Source: Pseudonocardia sp. ICBG1293 (lineage in GTDB: Bacteria; Actinomycetota; Actinomycetes; Mycobacteriales; Pseudonocardiaceae). Taken from it: DNA of 64,000 nucleotides. Positions 16,489 to 28,300 of the stretch are shown here, in pieces. Within the stretch, counting starts at the first letter, position 1; every line of letters begins with the position of its first letter. The stretch is from assembly GCF_020131355.1 (NCBI RefSeq), contig NZ_JAHLEL010000006.1, positions 532,715 through 596,714 of the forward strand. Reading direction: 5' to 3'. Position numbers and translations under genes: made by a program. The notes beneath the pieces are model-generated. The model saw nothing but the letters and a program-made list of their open reading frames with translations, was not told the DNA's origin and searched no databases.

Positions 16489-17970
16489 TCAGTCCCGGTC
16501 CCGCCCGGCGGCGGACTCCCGCGCCAGGAACGAGTGCGTGCGGCCGTAGACGGCGTAGACCAGCAGTCCGAGCACCAGCCAGCCGACGAACCGGATCCAG
16601 GTGTCCAGGTTCAGGTTGAGCATCAGGTACAGGCAGGCGACGGCGGTCAGCGCGGGCACGACCGGGGAGAACGGGACCCTGAACGGCCGCTCCAGGTCCG
16701 GGCGGGTCCGGCGCAGCACCGGCACCGCGACCGCCACGATGATCATCGCCGAGAGCGCGCCGATCGACACCATGTCGGCGAGTGCGGTGATCGGGGTGAA
16801 CGCCGCGATCACCGCGCAGACGACGCCGCCGATGATCGTCATGCGGTGCGGGGTGCCCCACCGCGGGTGTGCGGTGCCGATGGCCTCGGGCAGCAGCCCG
16901 TCGCGGCCCATCGCGAAGCCGATCCGGCCGATCGTCACCAGCTCCACCATCATCACCGAGGTCAGACCGGTCACCGCGCCGAGCGCGATCAGCGCCCCCA
17001 CCCACGGCAGCCCGACGCCGGCGAACGCCGACGCCAGCGGGGCTCCGGTGTCGATCTCGGTGTAGGGGACCATCCCGGTGAGCACCAGCGAGACGCCGAC
17101 GTAGAGCACCGCGCAGACGGCGAGCGCGCCGAGCAGGCCGATCTTCAGGTCGCGGTCGGGGCGCTTCGCCTCCTCGCCGAGGTTGGCCAGCGCCTCGAAA
17201 CCGGTGTAGGCGAAGAAGACCACCGCGGCCGCGGTGAGCATGCCGCCGACGCCGAACACGGTCGGTGCGAGCCCGAACACCCCGGAGATGATCGGCTGGG
17301 TGAACACCGAGCCGCCGTCGTCGGGGGCCTGGGCCGGCGGGATGAACGGCTGCAGGTTGGCCGGGTCGACGTAGAACACGCCGACCGCGAGGATCAGCAC
17401 GCACACCGCGAGCTTCACCAGCACCAGCAGGTTGGTCAGCCGGGCCGACTGCTGGATCCCGGCGACGGCGACGACGGTCAGCACGGCGATGATCAGGACC
17501 GCGCCGACGTTGACGGTCGCGTCCTCCCCGAACCAGGCCGAGGGCAGCCCGAACAGCGACGTCAGGTAGCCCGACCAGCTGCGCGAGACCACCGCGAGCC
17601 CGAGGCCGAACTCCAGCAGCAGGTCCCAGCCGATGATCCAGGCGAACACCTCGCCGAGGGTGGCGAAGGCGTAGGTGTAGGCCGACCCGGCGGTCGGGAC
17701 CGAGGAGGCCAGCTCGGCGTAGCAGACGGCGGCGAGCCCGGCGACGACCGCACCGATCAGGAACGACAGCGTCACCGCGGGGCCCGCGTGCTGCTGGGCC
17801 TCCACCCCGGCCAGGGTGAAGATGCCGGTCCCGATGATGATGCCGACCCCGAAGCCGACCAGGTCGCGGGCCTTGAGCGTGCGCTTGAGCGGGGTGCCCC
17901 CTCCGTCACCGCCACCGCCCGCGGATCCGTCACCGGACCTGCTCCGGGCCAGGATCCGTTCCACCGGCAT
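16489..17970 (-). CDS. APC-family amino acid permease (cationic amino acid transporter-like)
   Basis: 493 residues with 12-14 hydrophobic helices. TM1 begins DLVGFGVGIIIGTGIFTLAG, the unwound-helix motif of APC transporters, followed by CYAELASSVPTAGSAYTYAFATLGE in TM2-3 and FFAYTGFEALANLGEEAKRPDRD near TM6-7, all typical of the YfnA/CAT group. The likely role is uptake of amino acids in symport with protons. The start MPVERILA fits family N-termini; the ATG at 17970 is preceded by a G-rich stretch without a strong ribosome site. It is convergent with the monooxygenase pair (21 bp apart) and divergent from the serine hydrolase gene. Confidence 0.87.
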   Translation of the reverse strand: MPVERILARSRSGDGSAGGGGDGGGTPLKRTLKARDLVGFGVGIIIGTGIFTLAGVEAQQHAGPAVTLSFLIGAVVAGLAAVCYAELASSVPTAGSAYTYAFATLGEVFAWIIGWDLLLEFGLGLAVVSRSWSGYLTSLFGLPSAWFGEDATVNVGAVLIIAVLTVVAVAGIQQSARLTNLLVLVKLAVCVLILAVGVFYVDPANLQPFIPPAQAPDDGGSVFTQPIISGVFGLAPTVFGVGGMLTAAAVVFFAYTGFEALANLGEEAKRPDRDLKIGLLGALAVCAVLYVGVSLVLTGMVPYTEIDTGAPLASAFAGVGLPWVGALIALGAVTGLTSVMMVELVTIGRIGFAMGRDGLLPEAIGTAHPRWGTPHRMTIIGGVVCAVIAAFTPITALADMVSIGALSAMIIVAVAVPVLRRTRPDLERPFRVPFSPVVPALTAVACLYLMLNLNLDTWIRFVGWLVLGLLVYAVYGRTHSFLARESAAGRDRD

Positions 17971-18183
17971 CGTGCGCGTCCAGCCCACCCCGCCACCCCC
18001 ACTCGTCGTCGGTCGGTCGATCGTTGCGGCACGGTATGTCGGCGGCGCGGTGCCCTGCCGGTCGGGGCGGCCGGAACCTGAAAATCCTGTGTGAACCCCG
18101 CGTCCTCCCTGTCCGGTTCGTCGATCGGCGGTGCACCATCGATGACGGGACGGCTGTCGGGTCGTCCACGACCGGAGAGGCCC

Positions 18184-19170
18184 GTGTCCCGACCTGCGCA
18201 CCGCCCTCGGCGGTTCTCCCGCGCCCGCGCGCTGACGGCCGCGGTCGTGACGGCGGCAGTGGTGGTGGCGCCCGCGCTCTGGGGCGCCGCCGGTGCCGCC
18301 CCCGGCGGTGCCACCCCGCACCCCGCGCAGCACCAGAGCGCACCGACCGACGCCGACCCCGGTCCCCGCGCCCCCGCGCCCGACGCCGACGCCGACGGCT
18401 CCGGCGACGGCGACGGGACGCCCGGGCCGGGCACGCTGCGCGAGCTGCTCGCGGCGATCACCGGCTCGGCCACCGCCGACCCGCTCGACCTCGCGCCCGG
18501 AACGCTGTCGGTGGACCGGGAGGGCGAGGACGGCCTCACCGTCAACTGGGCCCTGCTCGACACCGGGGACGGCCGCTGGACCGGCTCGGCGGACGCGGCG
18601 ACCGACCGGTCCGAGGCCGAGTCGACGATCAAGGCGTGGCTGGCGGCCGACACCCTGCGCGCCGCCGCGGGCCGCCCGGTGACGGCCGGTACGCGTGCCG
18701 ACATCGCCGCCGCCGTCCGCGCCTCGGACGACGACGCCGCCGAGCGTCTCTACCGCGCGCTCGGCCGGGACGCGAGCACCGCGCGGCTGGGACCGGAGTG
18801 CGGGGTGGACGTGGCGACGTCGCGGCCGGGGTGGTGGTCCTACACCCAGCTCACCGCCCTGGACGCCGCCCGGATCCTGGCCTGCGTGCGCGACCGCGCG
18901 CCGGAGTGGCCCGGCGGCGAGGCTCTGCTCGCCGATCTCGACGCCGTCACCCCGGACGGTCGCTCGGGGATCCGTGACGTGCTGCCCGGTGCCGTCGCGG
19001 AGAAGAACGGCTGGGCCCTGCACGGTGCCGACGGGTGGAACGTGCACTGCGTCCTGGCCTGGGAGGACCGCGCCCTCGCGGTGCTCACCACCTATCCCGC
19101 CGAGCGGGGCGTCGAGTACGGCTGGGCCGTGTGCCGCGACGTCGCGGCGGACGTGCTCGCCGCGTCCTGA
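18184..19170 (+). CDS. Secreted or membrane-anchored serine hydrolase, class A beta-lactamase-like fold
   Basis: 328 residues. A basic N-terminus and hydrophobic stretch (ALTAAVVTAAVVVAPALWGAAG) form a signal peptide or anchor, then a 60-residue Pro/Asp/Gly linker. The hydrolase domain shows an SxxK nucleophile motif (STIK), an S-D-D-D-A-A segment where SDN lies in beta-lactamases, and KNGW where the KTG motif would be. This combination resembles the mycobacterial LppW-like group rather than true beta-lactamases, so antibiotic hydrolysis should not be assumed. GTG 18184 follows GGAGAGG; upstream GTG 18091 and ATG 18142 give longer non-conserved leaders. It may act on peptidoglycan peptides or esters outside the membrane. 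Confidence 0.75.
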   Translation: MSRPAHRPRRFSRARALTAAVVTAAVVVAPALWGAAGAAPGGATPHPAQHQSAPTDADPGPRAPAPDADADGSGDGDGTPGPGTLRELLAAITGSATADPLDLAPGTLSVDREGEDGLTVNWALLDTGDGRWTGSADAATDRSEAESTIKAWLAADTLRAAAGRPVTAGTRADIAAAVRASDDDAAERLYRALGRDASTARLGPECGVDVATSRPGWWSYTQLTALDAARILACVRDRAPEWPGGEALLADLDAVTPDGRSGIRDVLPGAVAEKNGWALHGADGWNVHCVLAWEDRALAVLTTYPAERGVEYGWAVCRDVAADVLAAS

Positions 19171-19234
19171 GCAGTGGTTTCGGCGTCCGCGACATCGGGG
19201 AACCGTTCGTCACCGAACCGACGAGAGGTGGACG

Positions 19235-21748
<2,514 letters not shown>

Positions 21749-21770
21749 CGGACCCCTCCACCGGTTATCG

Positions 21771-21794
21771 CATGCGTATATGTGCATGTATGGT
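21771..21794 (+). promoter_or_regulatory. Metal-sensor-type operator overlapping a leaderless promoter
   Basis: A locally AT-rich stretch holds the imperfect palindrome CATGCGTATATGTGCATG (21771-21788, 14 of 18 positions symmetric) directly followed by a -10 TATGGT (21789-21794) that ends 6 nt before the ATG of the CDF gene. Palindromes of this kind upstream of CDF exporters are often bound by ArsR/SmtB-type metal sensors (known for the family). The binding here is inference. Confidence 0.5.
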
Positions 21795-21800
21795 GCGGGC

Positions 21801-22724
21801 ATGGGGCACGGACACGGCGGCGGGTCGGGCCACGGGCACGTCGGGGCCGGTACCGACCGGCGCCGGCTGGCCACGGCGCTGGGCGTCACGCTGGTCACGG
21901 CGGTCCTCGGCGCGGCGGGTGCGGTGTACACCGGCTCGCTCGCGCTGCTGGCCGACCTCGGCCACCTGCTGACCGACGCGGGCGCCCTGGCCGCCGCGCT
22001 GATCGCGAGTGTGCTCGCCGCGTGTCCGGCGACGACGTCGCGGACCTACGGGATGGGCCGGGCGGAGGTGCTGGTCGCCGCCCTCAACGCGCTGACCCTC
22101 GTCGCGGTCGTCGTGTGGGTCGGGGTGGAGGCCGTGCAACGGCTGTTCTCGCCCGCCGAGATCCCCGGGCTGCCGCTGCTGGTCATCGGGGTGCTCGGGC
22201 TGATCGGCAACCTCGTGTCGCTGGCCGTGCTCGCCGGGGGCGACCGCGGCAACATGAACATGCGGGGCGCCATGCTGCACGTGCTCGGCGACGCGCTCGG
22301 CTCGGTCGGGGTGCTCGCCGCGGCCGTCGTGCTGATGACGACCGGCTGGCCCTACGCCGACACGATCGCCTCGCTGTTCATCGTCGCGCTGGTCCTCCCG
22401 CGCGCGGTCGCGCTGTTGCGCGAGGCGGCGCACGTGCTGCTGGAGGGCGCGCCCAAGGGGGTCGACGCCCAGGAGGTCAAGGCGGCGCTGCTGGCCGTGG
22501 ACGGGGTGGCCGACGTCCACGACCTGCACGTGTGGGCGATCAACGACCGCACCCCCGCGATGTCGGCGCACGTCGTCGTCGACGAGGAGGTGTCCGCACA
22601 CTGCGGGGACACCTCGGTGCTCGACCGGGCCGGGCACGTGCTGCGGGAGAGGTTCGGCCTCGACCACTCCACCCTGCAGGTCGAGCACGCCGCCCACACC
22701 GGGCACGAGAACCACTGCGGCTGA
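21801..22724 (+). CDS. Cation diffusion facilitator (CzcD/ZitB-like metal exporter)
   Basis: 307 residues with six membrane helices. The His-rich N-terminus (MGHGHGGGSGHGH) and the TM2 segment ALLADLGHLLTDAGAL carry the metal-binding HxxxD; TM5 has HVLGDALGSVGVLAA with the second HxxxD. The cytosolic C-terminal domain (VHDLHVWAI) is the metal-sensing ferredoxin-like fold. It exports Zn2+, Cd2+ or Co2+ in exchange for protons at the plasma membrane. ATG 21801 is chosen because it lies 6 nt from a -10 and the His cluster follows at once; an in-frame ATG at 21780 lies inside the operator. Regulation by metal through the upstream palindrome is likely. Confidence 0.9.
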   Translation: MGHGHGGGSGHGHVGAGTDRRRLATALGVTLVTAVLGAAGAVYTGSLALLADLGHLLTDAGALAAALIASVLAACPATTSRTYGMGRAEVLVAALNALTLVAVVVWVGVEAVQRLFSPAEIPGLPLLVIGVLGLIGNLVSLAVLAGGDRGNMNMRGAMLHVLGDALGSVGVLAAAVVLMTTGWPYADTIASLFIVALVLPRAVALLREAAHVLLEGAPKGVDAQEVKAALLAVDGVADVHDLHVWAINDRTPAMSAHVVVDEEVSAHCGDTSVLDRAGHVLRERFGLDHSTLQVEHAAHTGHENHCG

Positions 22725-22762
22725 CCCGCGGTGACCCACCGCCGTCCGGGGTAGTCCCCGGC

Positions 22763-23899
22763 ATGCCGCACCTGTTCAGCCCGTACACGCTCCGGGGCGT
22801 GACCCTGCGCAACCGGATCGCGATGTCGCCGATGACGATGTACCGCTCGCGGGGCGGGCACATGGGTGACTTCCACCTGATGCACCTGGGTGCCCGGGCG
22901 GCGGGCGGGTTCGGTCTGGTCTTCGGCGAGCAGATCGCCGTCACCGCCGAGGGCCGCACCTCGGTGCACTGCGCCGGGCTGTGGGACGACGACCAGGTCC
23001 CCGGTCACGCACGGGTCGTCGCGATGGTCGAGGCGATGGGCGGTGTGGCCGCGGTGCAGCTCGCCCACACCGGGCGCAAGGGCAGCGAGCAGCTGCCGTG
23101 GGAGGGCAAGGCCCAGCTGCCGCCCGAGCACCCCGACGGCTGGCCGACCTCCGGGCCGTCACCGGTGCCCTTCGGCGGTCCGAAGCACGGCCACCCGGTG
23201 CACGAGCTCACCGTGGGCGAGATCCACGGCCTGCACCGCTCCTGGGCGGACGCGGCCCGGCGCGCCGCCGAGGCGGGCTACCGGTGGGTCGAGCTGCACT
23301 TCGCGCACGGCTACCTCGGGTCCAGCTTCTTCTCGCCGATCGCCAACCGGCGCACCGACGCCTACGGCGGCAGCCTGGAGAACCGCGCCCGGTTCCTGCT
23401 CGAGGCGATCGACGCCGTCCGCGAGGTGTGGCCCGAGGAGTACCCGCTCACCATGCGGCTGGGTGCCGACGACCTGCACCCCGACGGCACCCGGTTCGAC
23501 GACGCGGTCACCGCGATCGGGTGGATGCGCGAGCACGGTCTCGACCTGGCCGACCTGTCCTTCGGCGGGAACACCCCCGACTCGCACGACGGCATGCGGG
23601 GTGAGCAGGGTGCCTGGGTGGAGCGCGCCCGCCGGATCCGCTCCGAGGTCGGGATCCCGGTCGCCGCGAGCTGGAACCTCAGGGTGCCGCGGACCGCCGA
23701 CGACGCCGTCCGCTCCGGTGCGCTCGACGTCGTCCTGCTCGGACGGCCCGCGCTGGCGAACCCGCACTGGCCGGTGTGGGCCGCCCGCGAGCTCGGCCAC
23801 GACGACCCGTTCTCCCTCGTCCCCGAGGACTACGCCTGGTGGCTGCGGACCATGCGTGGCCACGCGCCGAGCATCGGATGGCCGCAGCCGGCGCCGTGA
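22763..23899 (+). CDS. OYE-family flavin oxidoreductase (copy 1)
   Basis: 378 residues forming an FMN-binding TIM barrel. FSPYTLRGVTLRNRIAMSPM opens the barrel, GLVFGEQIAVTAEGR follows, and ELHFAHGYLGSSFFSP carries the paired catalytic histidines and tyrosine. RTDAYGGSLENRARF binds FMN phosphate with the C-terminal VVLLGRPALANPHWP. Where YqjM has cysteine (SPMCMY) this protein has threonine (SPMTMY), as in many OYEs. It resembles the C-terminal reductase half of aminobenzoyl-CoA/salicylyl-CoA monooxygenase fusions. The likely reaction is NAD(P)H-dependent reduction of an activated C=C. A close paralog follows at 24114. Confidence 0.87.
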   Translation: MPHLFSPYTLRGVTLRNRIAMSPMTMYRSRGGHMGDFHLMHLGARAAGGFGLVFGEQIAVTAEGRTSVHCAGLWDDDQVPGHARVVAMVEAMGGVAAVQLAHTGRKGSEQLPWEGKAQLPPEHPDGWPTSGPSPVPFGGPKHGHPVHELTVGEIHGLHRSWADAARRAAEAGYRWVELHFAHGYLGSSFFSPIANRRTDAYGGSLENRARFLLEAIDAVREVWPEEYPLTMRLGADDLHPDGTRFDDAVTAIGWMREHGLDLADLSFGGNTPDSHDGMRGEQGAWVERARRIRSEVGIPVAASWNLRVPRTADDAVRSGALDVVLLGRPALANPHWPVWAARELGHDDPFSLVPEDYAWWLRTMRGHAPSIGWPQPAP

Positions 23900-23990
23900 C
23901 CGCGTCCGGCTCCGAGCGGCACCGGATCGCCGCGGTCCGGGCCCGCACGCCGCGCGCTGCACCGATCGGCGCACCCCGCGCCGCCGTCCG

Positions 23991-24031
23991 GGTCCCCTCA
24001 CGGCGGGGGCCCGCCCCGCTGTGAGGGGACC
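23991..24031. terminator. Hairpin between OYE copies
   Basis: Perfect 11-bp outer arms GGTCCCCTCAC / GTGAGGGGACC (23991-24001 and 24021-24031) enclose a further GC-rich inner stem. It lies 91 nt after the first OYE stop and 83 nt before the second start, so each copy probably has its own transcript. No U-tract. Confidence 0.55.
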
Positions 24032-24113
24032 GTTACCGGACGGGAACCGCAGGTCATCCGGGCGTGACGGCGCCACGGAACGGTGGTGCACGACCGACCC
24101 CCGAGGAGTGACC

Positions 24114-25286
24114 GTGCCGGACCTGTTCAGCCCCTACACGCTCAAGGGCGTGACCCTGCGCAACCGCATCGCCATGTCGCCGATGACGATGTACCGCTCG
24201 ACCGACGGCAGGATGAACGATTTCCACCTCATGTACCTCGGTGCGCGCGCCGCCGGCGGGTTCGGGCTGGTCTTCCCCGAACAGGTCGCGATCGCTCCCG
24301 AGGGCCGCACCACACCGCACTGCGCCGGGATCTACGACGACGACCTGATCGAGGGACACGCGCGGGTCACCGCGATGATCAGCGAGATGGGCGCGGTGCC
24401 GGCGATCCAGCTCGGCCACACCGGGCGCAACGGCAGCGAGCTCAAGCCCTGGGTGGCGAACGAGCTGGGCCGTCAGCTCCCGCCCGAGCACCCCGAGGGC
24501 TGGCAGGTCGTCGGCCCGTCGGACGTCCCCTACGGCTTCGGCAAGCGCCCCTACCCGGTGCACGCGCTCACCGTGGAGGAGATCAAGGACGTGCACCGGC
24601 ACTACGCCGACGCCGCCCGCCGTGCCGCCGACGCCGGGTACCGGTGGCTGGAGATGCACTTCGCCCACGGCTACCTCGGCGCCAGCTTCTACTCCCCGCT
24701 GGCCAACCGGCGCACCGACGCCTACGGCGGCAGCAAGGCCAACCGGGCCCGCTTCCTGCTGGAGGCGATGGACGCCGTGCGCGAGGTCTGGCCGGAGGAG
24801 TACCCGCTGACCTTCCGCCTGGGCGCCGACGACTACCACCCCGACGGCGTGCAGTGGGAGGACTCGATCGAGGTGGTCGGGTGGCTCGCCGAGCACGGCG
24901 CCGACATGGCCGACCGGTCCTTCGGCGGCAACACCGACGACATGCGCGACCCGCACTTCCCGCACGTCTCGGCCTGGGTCGAGCGCGGCGCCCTGGTGCG
25001 CCGGGAGATCGGCATCCCGGTCGCGGTCAGCTGGAACCTCGGCATCCCCGCCAACGCCGACCGCGCGATCCGCGAGGAGAAGCTCGACCTGGTGCTGCTG
25101 GGCCGCCCGGCCCTGGCGAACGCGCACTGGCCGGTGTGGGCCGCCCGCGAGCTCGGCCACGACGACCCGTTCTCGCTGGTCCCCGAGGACTGGAGCTGGT
25201 GGCTGTCGAACTTCCGGGGGCACGACGCGAGCATCGGCTGGCCCGCCCCGTCCACCGGGCCGGAGCAGCACCTGCGCTCGGCCTGA
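24114..25286 (+). CDS. OYE-family flavin oxidoreductase (copy 2)
   Basis: 390 residues, paralogous to the gene at 22763 over its full length (FSPYTLKGVTLRNRIAMSPM, EMHFAHGYLGASFYSP, RTDAYGGSKANRARF). It has a short insertion after the HTGRNGSE strand and a longer C-terminus. FMN-binding and catalytic histidine positions are kept, and threonine again replaces the YqjM cysteine. GTG 24114 has GAGGAG about 7 nt upstream. Like copy 1 it fits the reductase half of the aromatic-CoA monooxygenase/reductase type, and it may be the partner of one of the two FAD monooxygenases at 13832 and 15214 (inference). Confidence 0.87.
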   Translation: MPDLFSPYTLKGVTLRNRIAMSPMTMYRSTDGRMNDFHLMYLGARAAGGFGLVFPEQVAIAPEGRTTPHCAGIYDDDLIEGHARVTAMISEMGAVPAIQLGHTGRNGSELKPWVANELGRQLPPEHPEGWQVVGPSDVPYGFGKRPYPVHALTVEEIKDVHRHYADAARRAADAGYRWLEMHFAHGYLGASFYSPLANRRTDAYGGSKANRARFLLEAMDAVREVWPEEYPLTFRLGADDYHPDGVQWEDSIEVVGWLAEHGADMADRSFGGNTDDMRDPHFPHVSAWVERGALVRREIGIPVAVSWNLGIPANADRAIREEKLDLVLLGRPALANAHWPVWAARELGHDDPFSLVPEDWSWWLSNFRGHDASIGWPAPSTGPEQHLRSA

Positions 25287-25292
25287 GCGGTC

Positions 25293-25324
25293 ACCGGCCG
25301 CGGCGTCGCCCCGCCGCGGCCGGT
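25293..25324. terminator. Bidirectional terminator
   Basis: A perfect 13-bp stem (25293-25305 with 25312-25324, 6-nt loop) fills the 46-bp gap between the convergent OYE copy 2 and ABC exporter genes. Confidence 0.75.
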
Positions 25325-25332
25325 CGACCGGC

Positions 25333-28300
25333 TCAGCCGGCCAGGTGCGACCAGCGCGGCGCGAGGTCCTCCCAGGTGCCCTCGTCGGCGACCCGCCCGC
25401 GGTCCAGCACGACCACCCGGTCGGCCCGGGCCAGCGCCGCCCGCTTCGTGCTCGCGCCGACCACGGTGCTGCCCCGGCGGCGCAGCGCCGCCCAGAGCTC
25501 GATCTCGGTGCGGACGTCCAGCGCGGAGGAGACGTCGTCGGCGACGATCAGCTCGGCCCCGGTCGCCAGCGCCCGGGCCATGGCGACCCGCTGCACCTGC
25601 CCGCCCGACAGCCGGATGCCCCGGTGCCCGACGACCGCGTCCGGCCCGCCCGCGGCGGCGACGTCGCGGTCCAGGCGGGCGTCGTCGACCGCATCGACGA
25701 CCGGCCGGTCGTGCCCGAGGGCGATGTTGTCGCCGAACGAGCCCGACAGCACCCGCGGGACCTGCCCGACGTAGGCGACCTGACCGGGACGCAGGAACGT
25801 CTGCGGGTCCTCCACCGCTCGTCCGTTCCACCGGATGACCCCCTCGTGCCCGACCAGCCCGGCCAGGCCCGCGAGCAGGCTGGACTTGCCCGACCCGACC
25901 CGGCCGGTGATCAGCACCAGCGAGCCCGCGTCGACGTCGAGGTCCACGCCCTCGACGCCGACGGTGCCGTCGTCGTGCACGGCGCTGACCTTCTCCAGGC
26001 TCAGCCGGTGCAGCGGCTCGCGGTCCACCGGCTCCGGGGCGGGCGCGGCCCCGGTGGTCAGGTCGACCCCGGGCGGCAGCCGGGTCAGGTCCGCCGGGCC
26101 GGCGAACGGGGCGACGGCACGCAGCCAGCGCCGCGCGATCGGGGCCTCGGTGACCGCGGCCGCGCAGACCTGCCCGAGGAACCCGGCCCCGTTCAGGGTG
26201 GTCGACACCAGCAGCGCCGTCGCCAGCGGCCAGGTCCCGGCCAGGTAGAGCGACCAGGTGAGCACCACCGCACCCTGCAGCAGCACCCCGGGGACGCCGT
26301 CGAGCAGGGTGCGCACCCGGTACTCGCGGACCGTGGCCCGCACCCGGTCACCGTCGACGCCGGCCAGGTGGGTCCGCAGAGCACCGGTCGCGGCGGCGAG
26401 CTTCACCGTGCGCACCGACTCCAGGACCGATCCCAGTGCCGTGCCGAACCGCGCCCTGGCGTCGGCGGCGATCCGCCCGGAGCGCCCCGCGAAGGGCGCC
26501 CCGACCGCCGCGACACCCGCGCAGACCAGCAGGAACCCGCCGATGACGGCGGCCGCGCGCACGTCGGCGGCCACCAGACCGGCCACCACGACCACGATCA
26601 CCGAGTTGGTGACGTCGACCCAGCGGTCCACGTAGAGGATCATCCGGTCCGAGTCCAGCGCCCGGGCCACGACCTCGCCCGCGGGGGAGCGCGGCCCGCG
26701 CCGCTGCATGGTCTGGCCGCGGAGCACCCCGAGCCGCAGCCGCAGCGTCGTCGCGGACCACCAGCGCGGGTAGGTGCGGAACGCGACCGCGATCCACACC
26801 GGGAACAGCATCAGGACCACCGTCAGCGCGACGGCGGGCCCCCACGGGGGGTCACCGCCCTCCGCACCCGCGACGACGAGCCCCCACAGCCAGCCGGTGA
26901 GCACACCGGTGGCCGAGCCCAGGGTGGCGAGGGAGAACATCGCGCCGCCGGCCAGCCCCCAGCGCGGGTGGGCCAGCGCGAGTCGTACGACGACCCGCCA
27001 CAGCGGGGGAGCGGGCACCGGGTCCGGGGGCGGCACGGCGCGCCGGGCGGCCCGGTGCAGCACCGGCGACCCCGGGTCGGCGTCCCCCGTGCTGTCGTCC
27101 GTGCCGCCGCCACCCCGTGCCGCGGCGGGTGCGTCGGCGTCGGTGCCCGCGTCGGTGCCGGTGTCGGTGCCGGTGCCGGGGAGCCCGGGCAGCGACCGGT
27201 CCGCGGCGAGCAGGTCGGCGTAGCGGCCCGGCTCGGTGGCGAGCGTCTCCCGCGCACCGTGCTGGACCAGCCGGCCGTCGGACAGCACCGCCACGGCGTC
27301 GGCGCGGCGGATCGTGGACAACCGGTGCGCCACGACGATCCCGGTGCGGCCCGCGAGCAGCGCCCGCGACGCGCGCGTCACCCGCTCCTCGGTGCGCGGG
27401 TCCATCCGCGCGGTGGCCTCGTCCAGCACCACGACGGCGACGTCGCGCACCAGCAGCCGCGCGAAGGCCACCAGCTGCTCCTCACCGGAGGACAGCGCGA
27501 TCCCGCCCGTGCCGAGACGGGTGTCCAGGCCGTCGGGCAGCGCGTCGACCCACTCGTCGAGCCCCAGCGCCGCCGTCGCCGCCGCCACGGCGGTGCGCGG
27601 CACCGCGGGATCGAACAGGGTGATGTTCTCCGCGAGCGTCGCGGCCAGGATCTCGGTCCGCTGGGTGACGACGCCGACCGCCCGGCGCAGCCCGTCCAGG
27701 TCGAGGTCGCGCACGTCGACCCCGGCCAGGAAGACCTGGCCGCGCGGCGGTTCCACGGCGCGCGACAGCACCTTGGTGACCGTCGACTTGCCCGAGCCGG
27801 TGCGACCGAGCAGCGCGCACGTCGTCCCGGCCGGGACGGTCAGGTCGAGCCCGGCGAGGCGGAACCCGCCGTCGTACCCGGCGGTCAGGCCGCGCAGCTC
27901 CACCGGGGCGGGCCCCGGCGGCAGCGGACGCCCGCCCTCGGGCTCCCGTTCGGTCTCCAGCAGCGAGGAGACCCGGGTGAGCGCGCCCAGACCGGCCTGG
28001 ATGTCGGGCATCCGGTCGACGATCGCGTCGACCTGGCCGACGAACGCGGTGGCCAGCAGCCACAGGGTGACCAGCGCGGCGATGCCGCCCGGGTCCCCGG
28101 CGACCAGCCACACACCGCCGAGCGCGAGCGCTCCGAGCAGCGCGTGCGCGACGGCGCCCGTCCGCAGCCCGAGCCGGGTGGCGATCCGGCACACCTCGTG
28201 CGTACGGGCGACGACCGTCGCGGCCCGGCGGGCGAACCCGGCGACCACGTGCGGCTGGCCCAGACTGGTGCGCACGTCGTCCTGCCCGGCGATCGACTCC

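Noticed and set aside
18184..19170. Functional beta-lactamase
   Set aside because: The SxxK is present, but SDN and KTG motifs are altered (SDD, KNG) and no Glu166-type loop was seen, so it is better called a serine hydrolase of unknown substrate.
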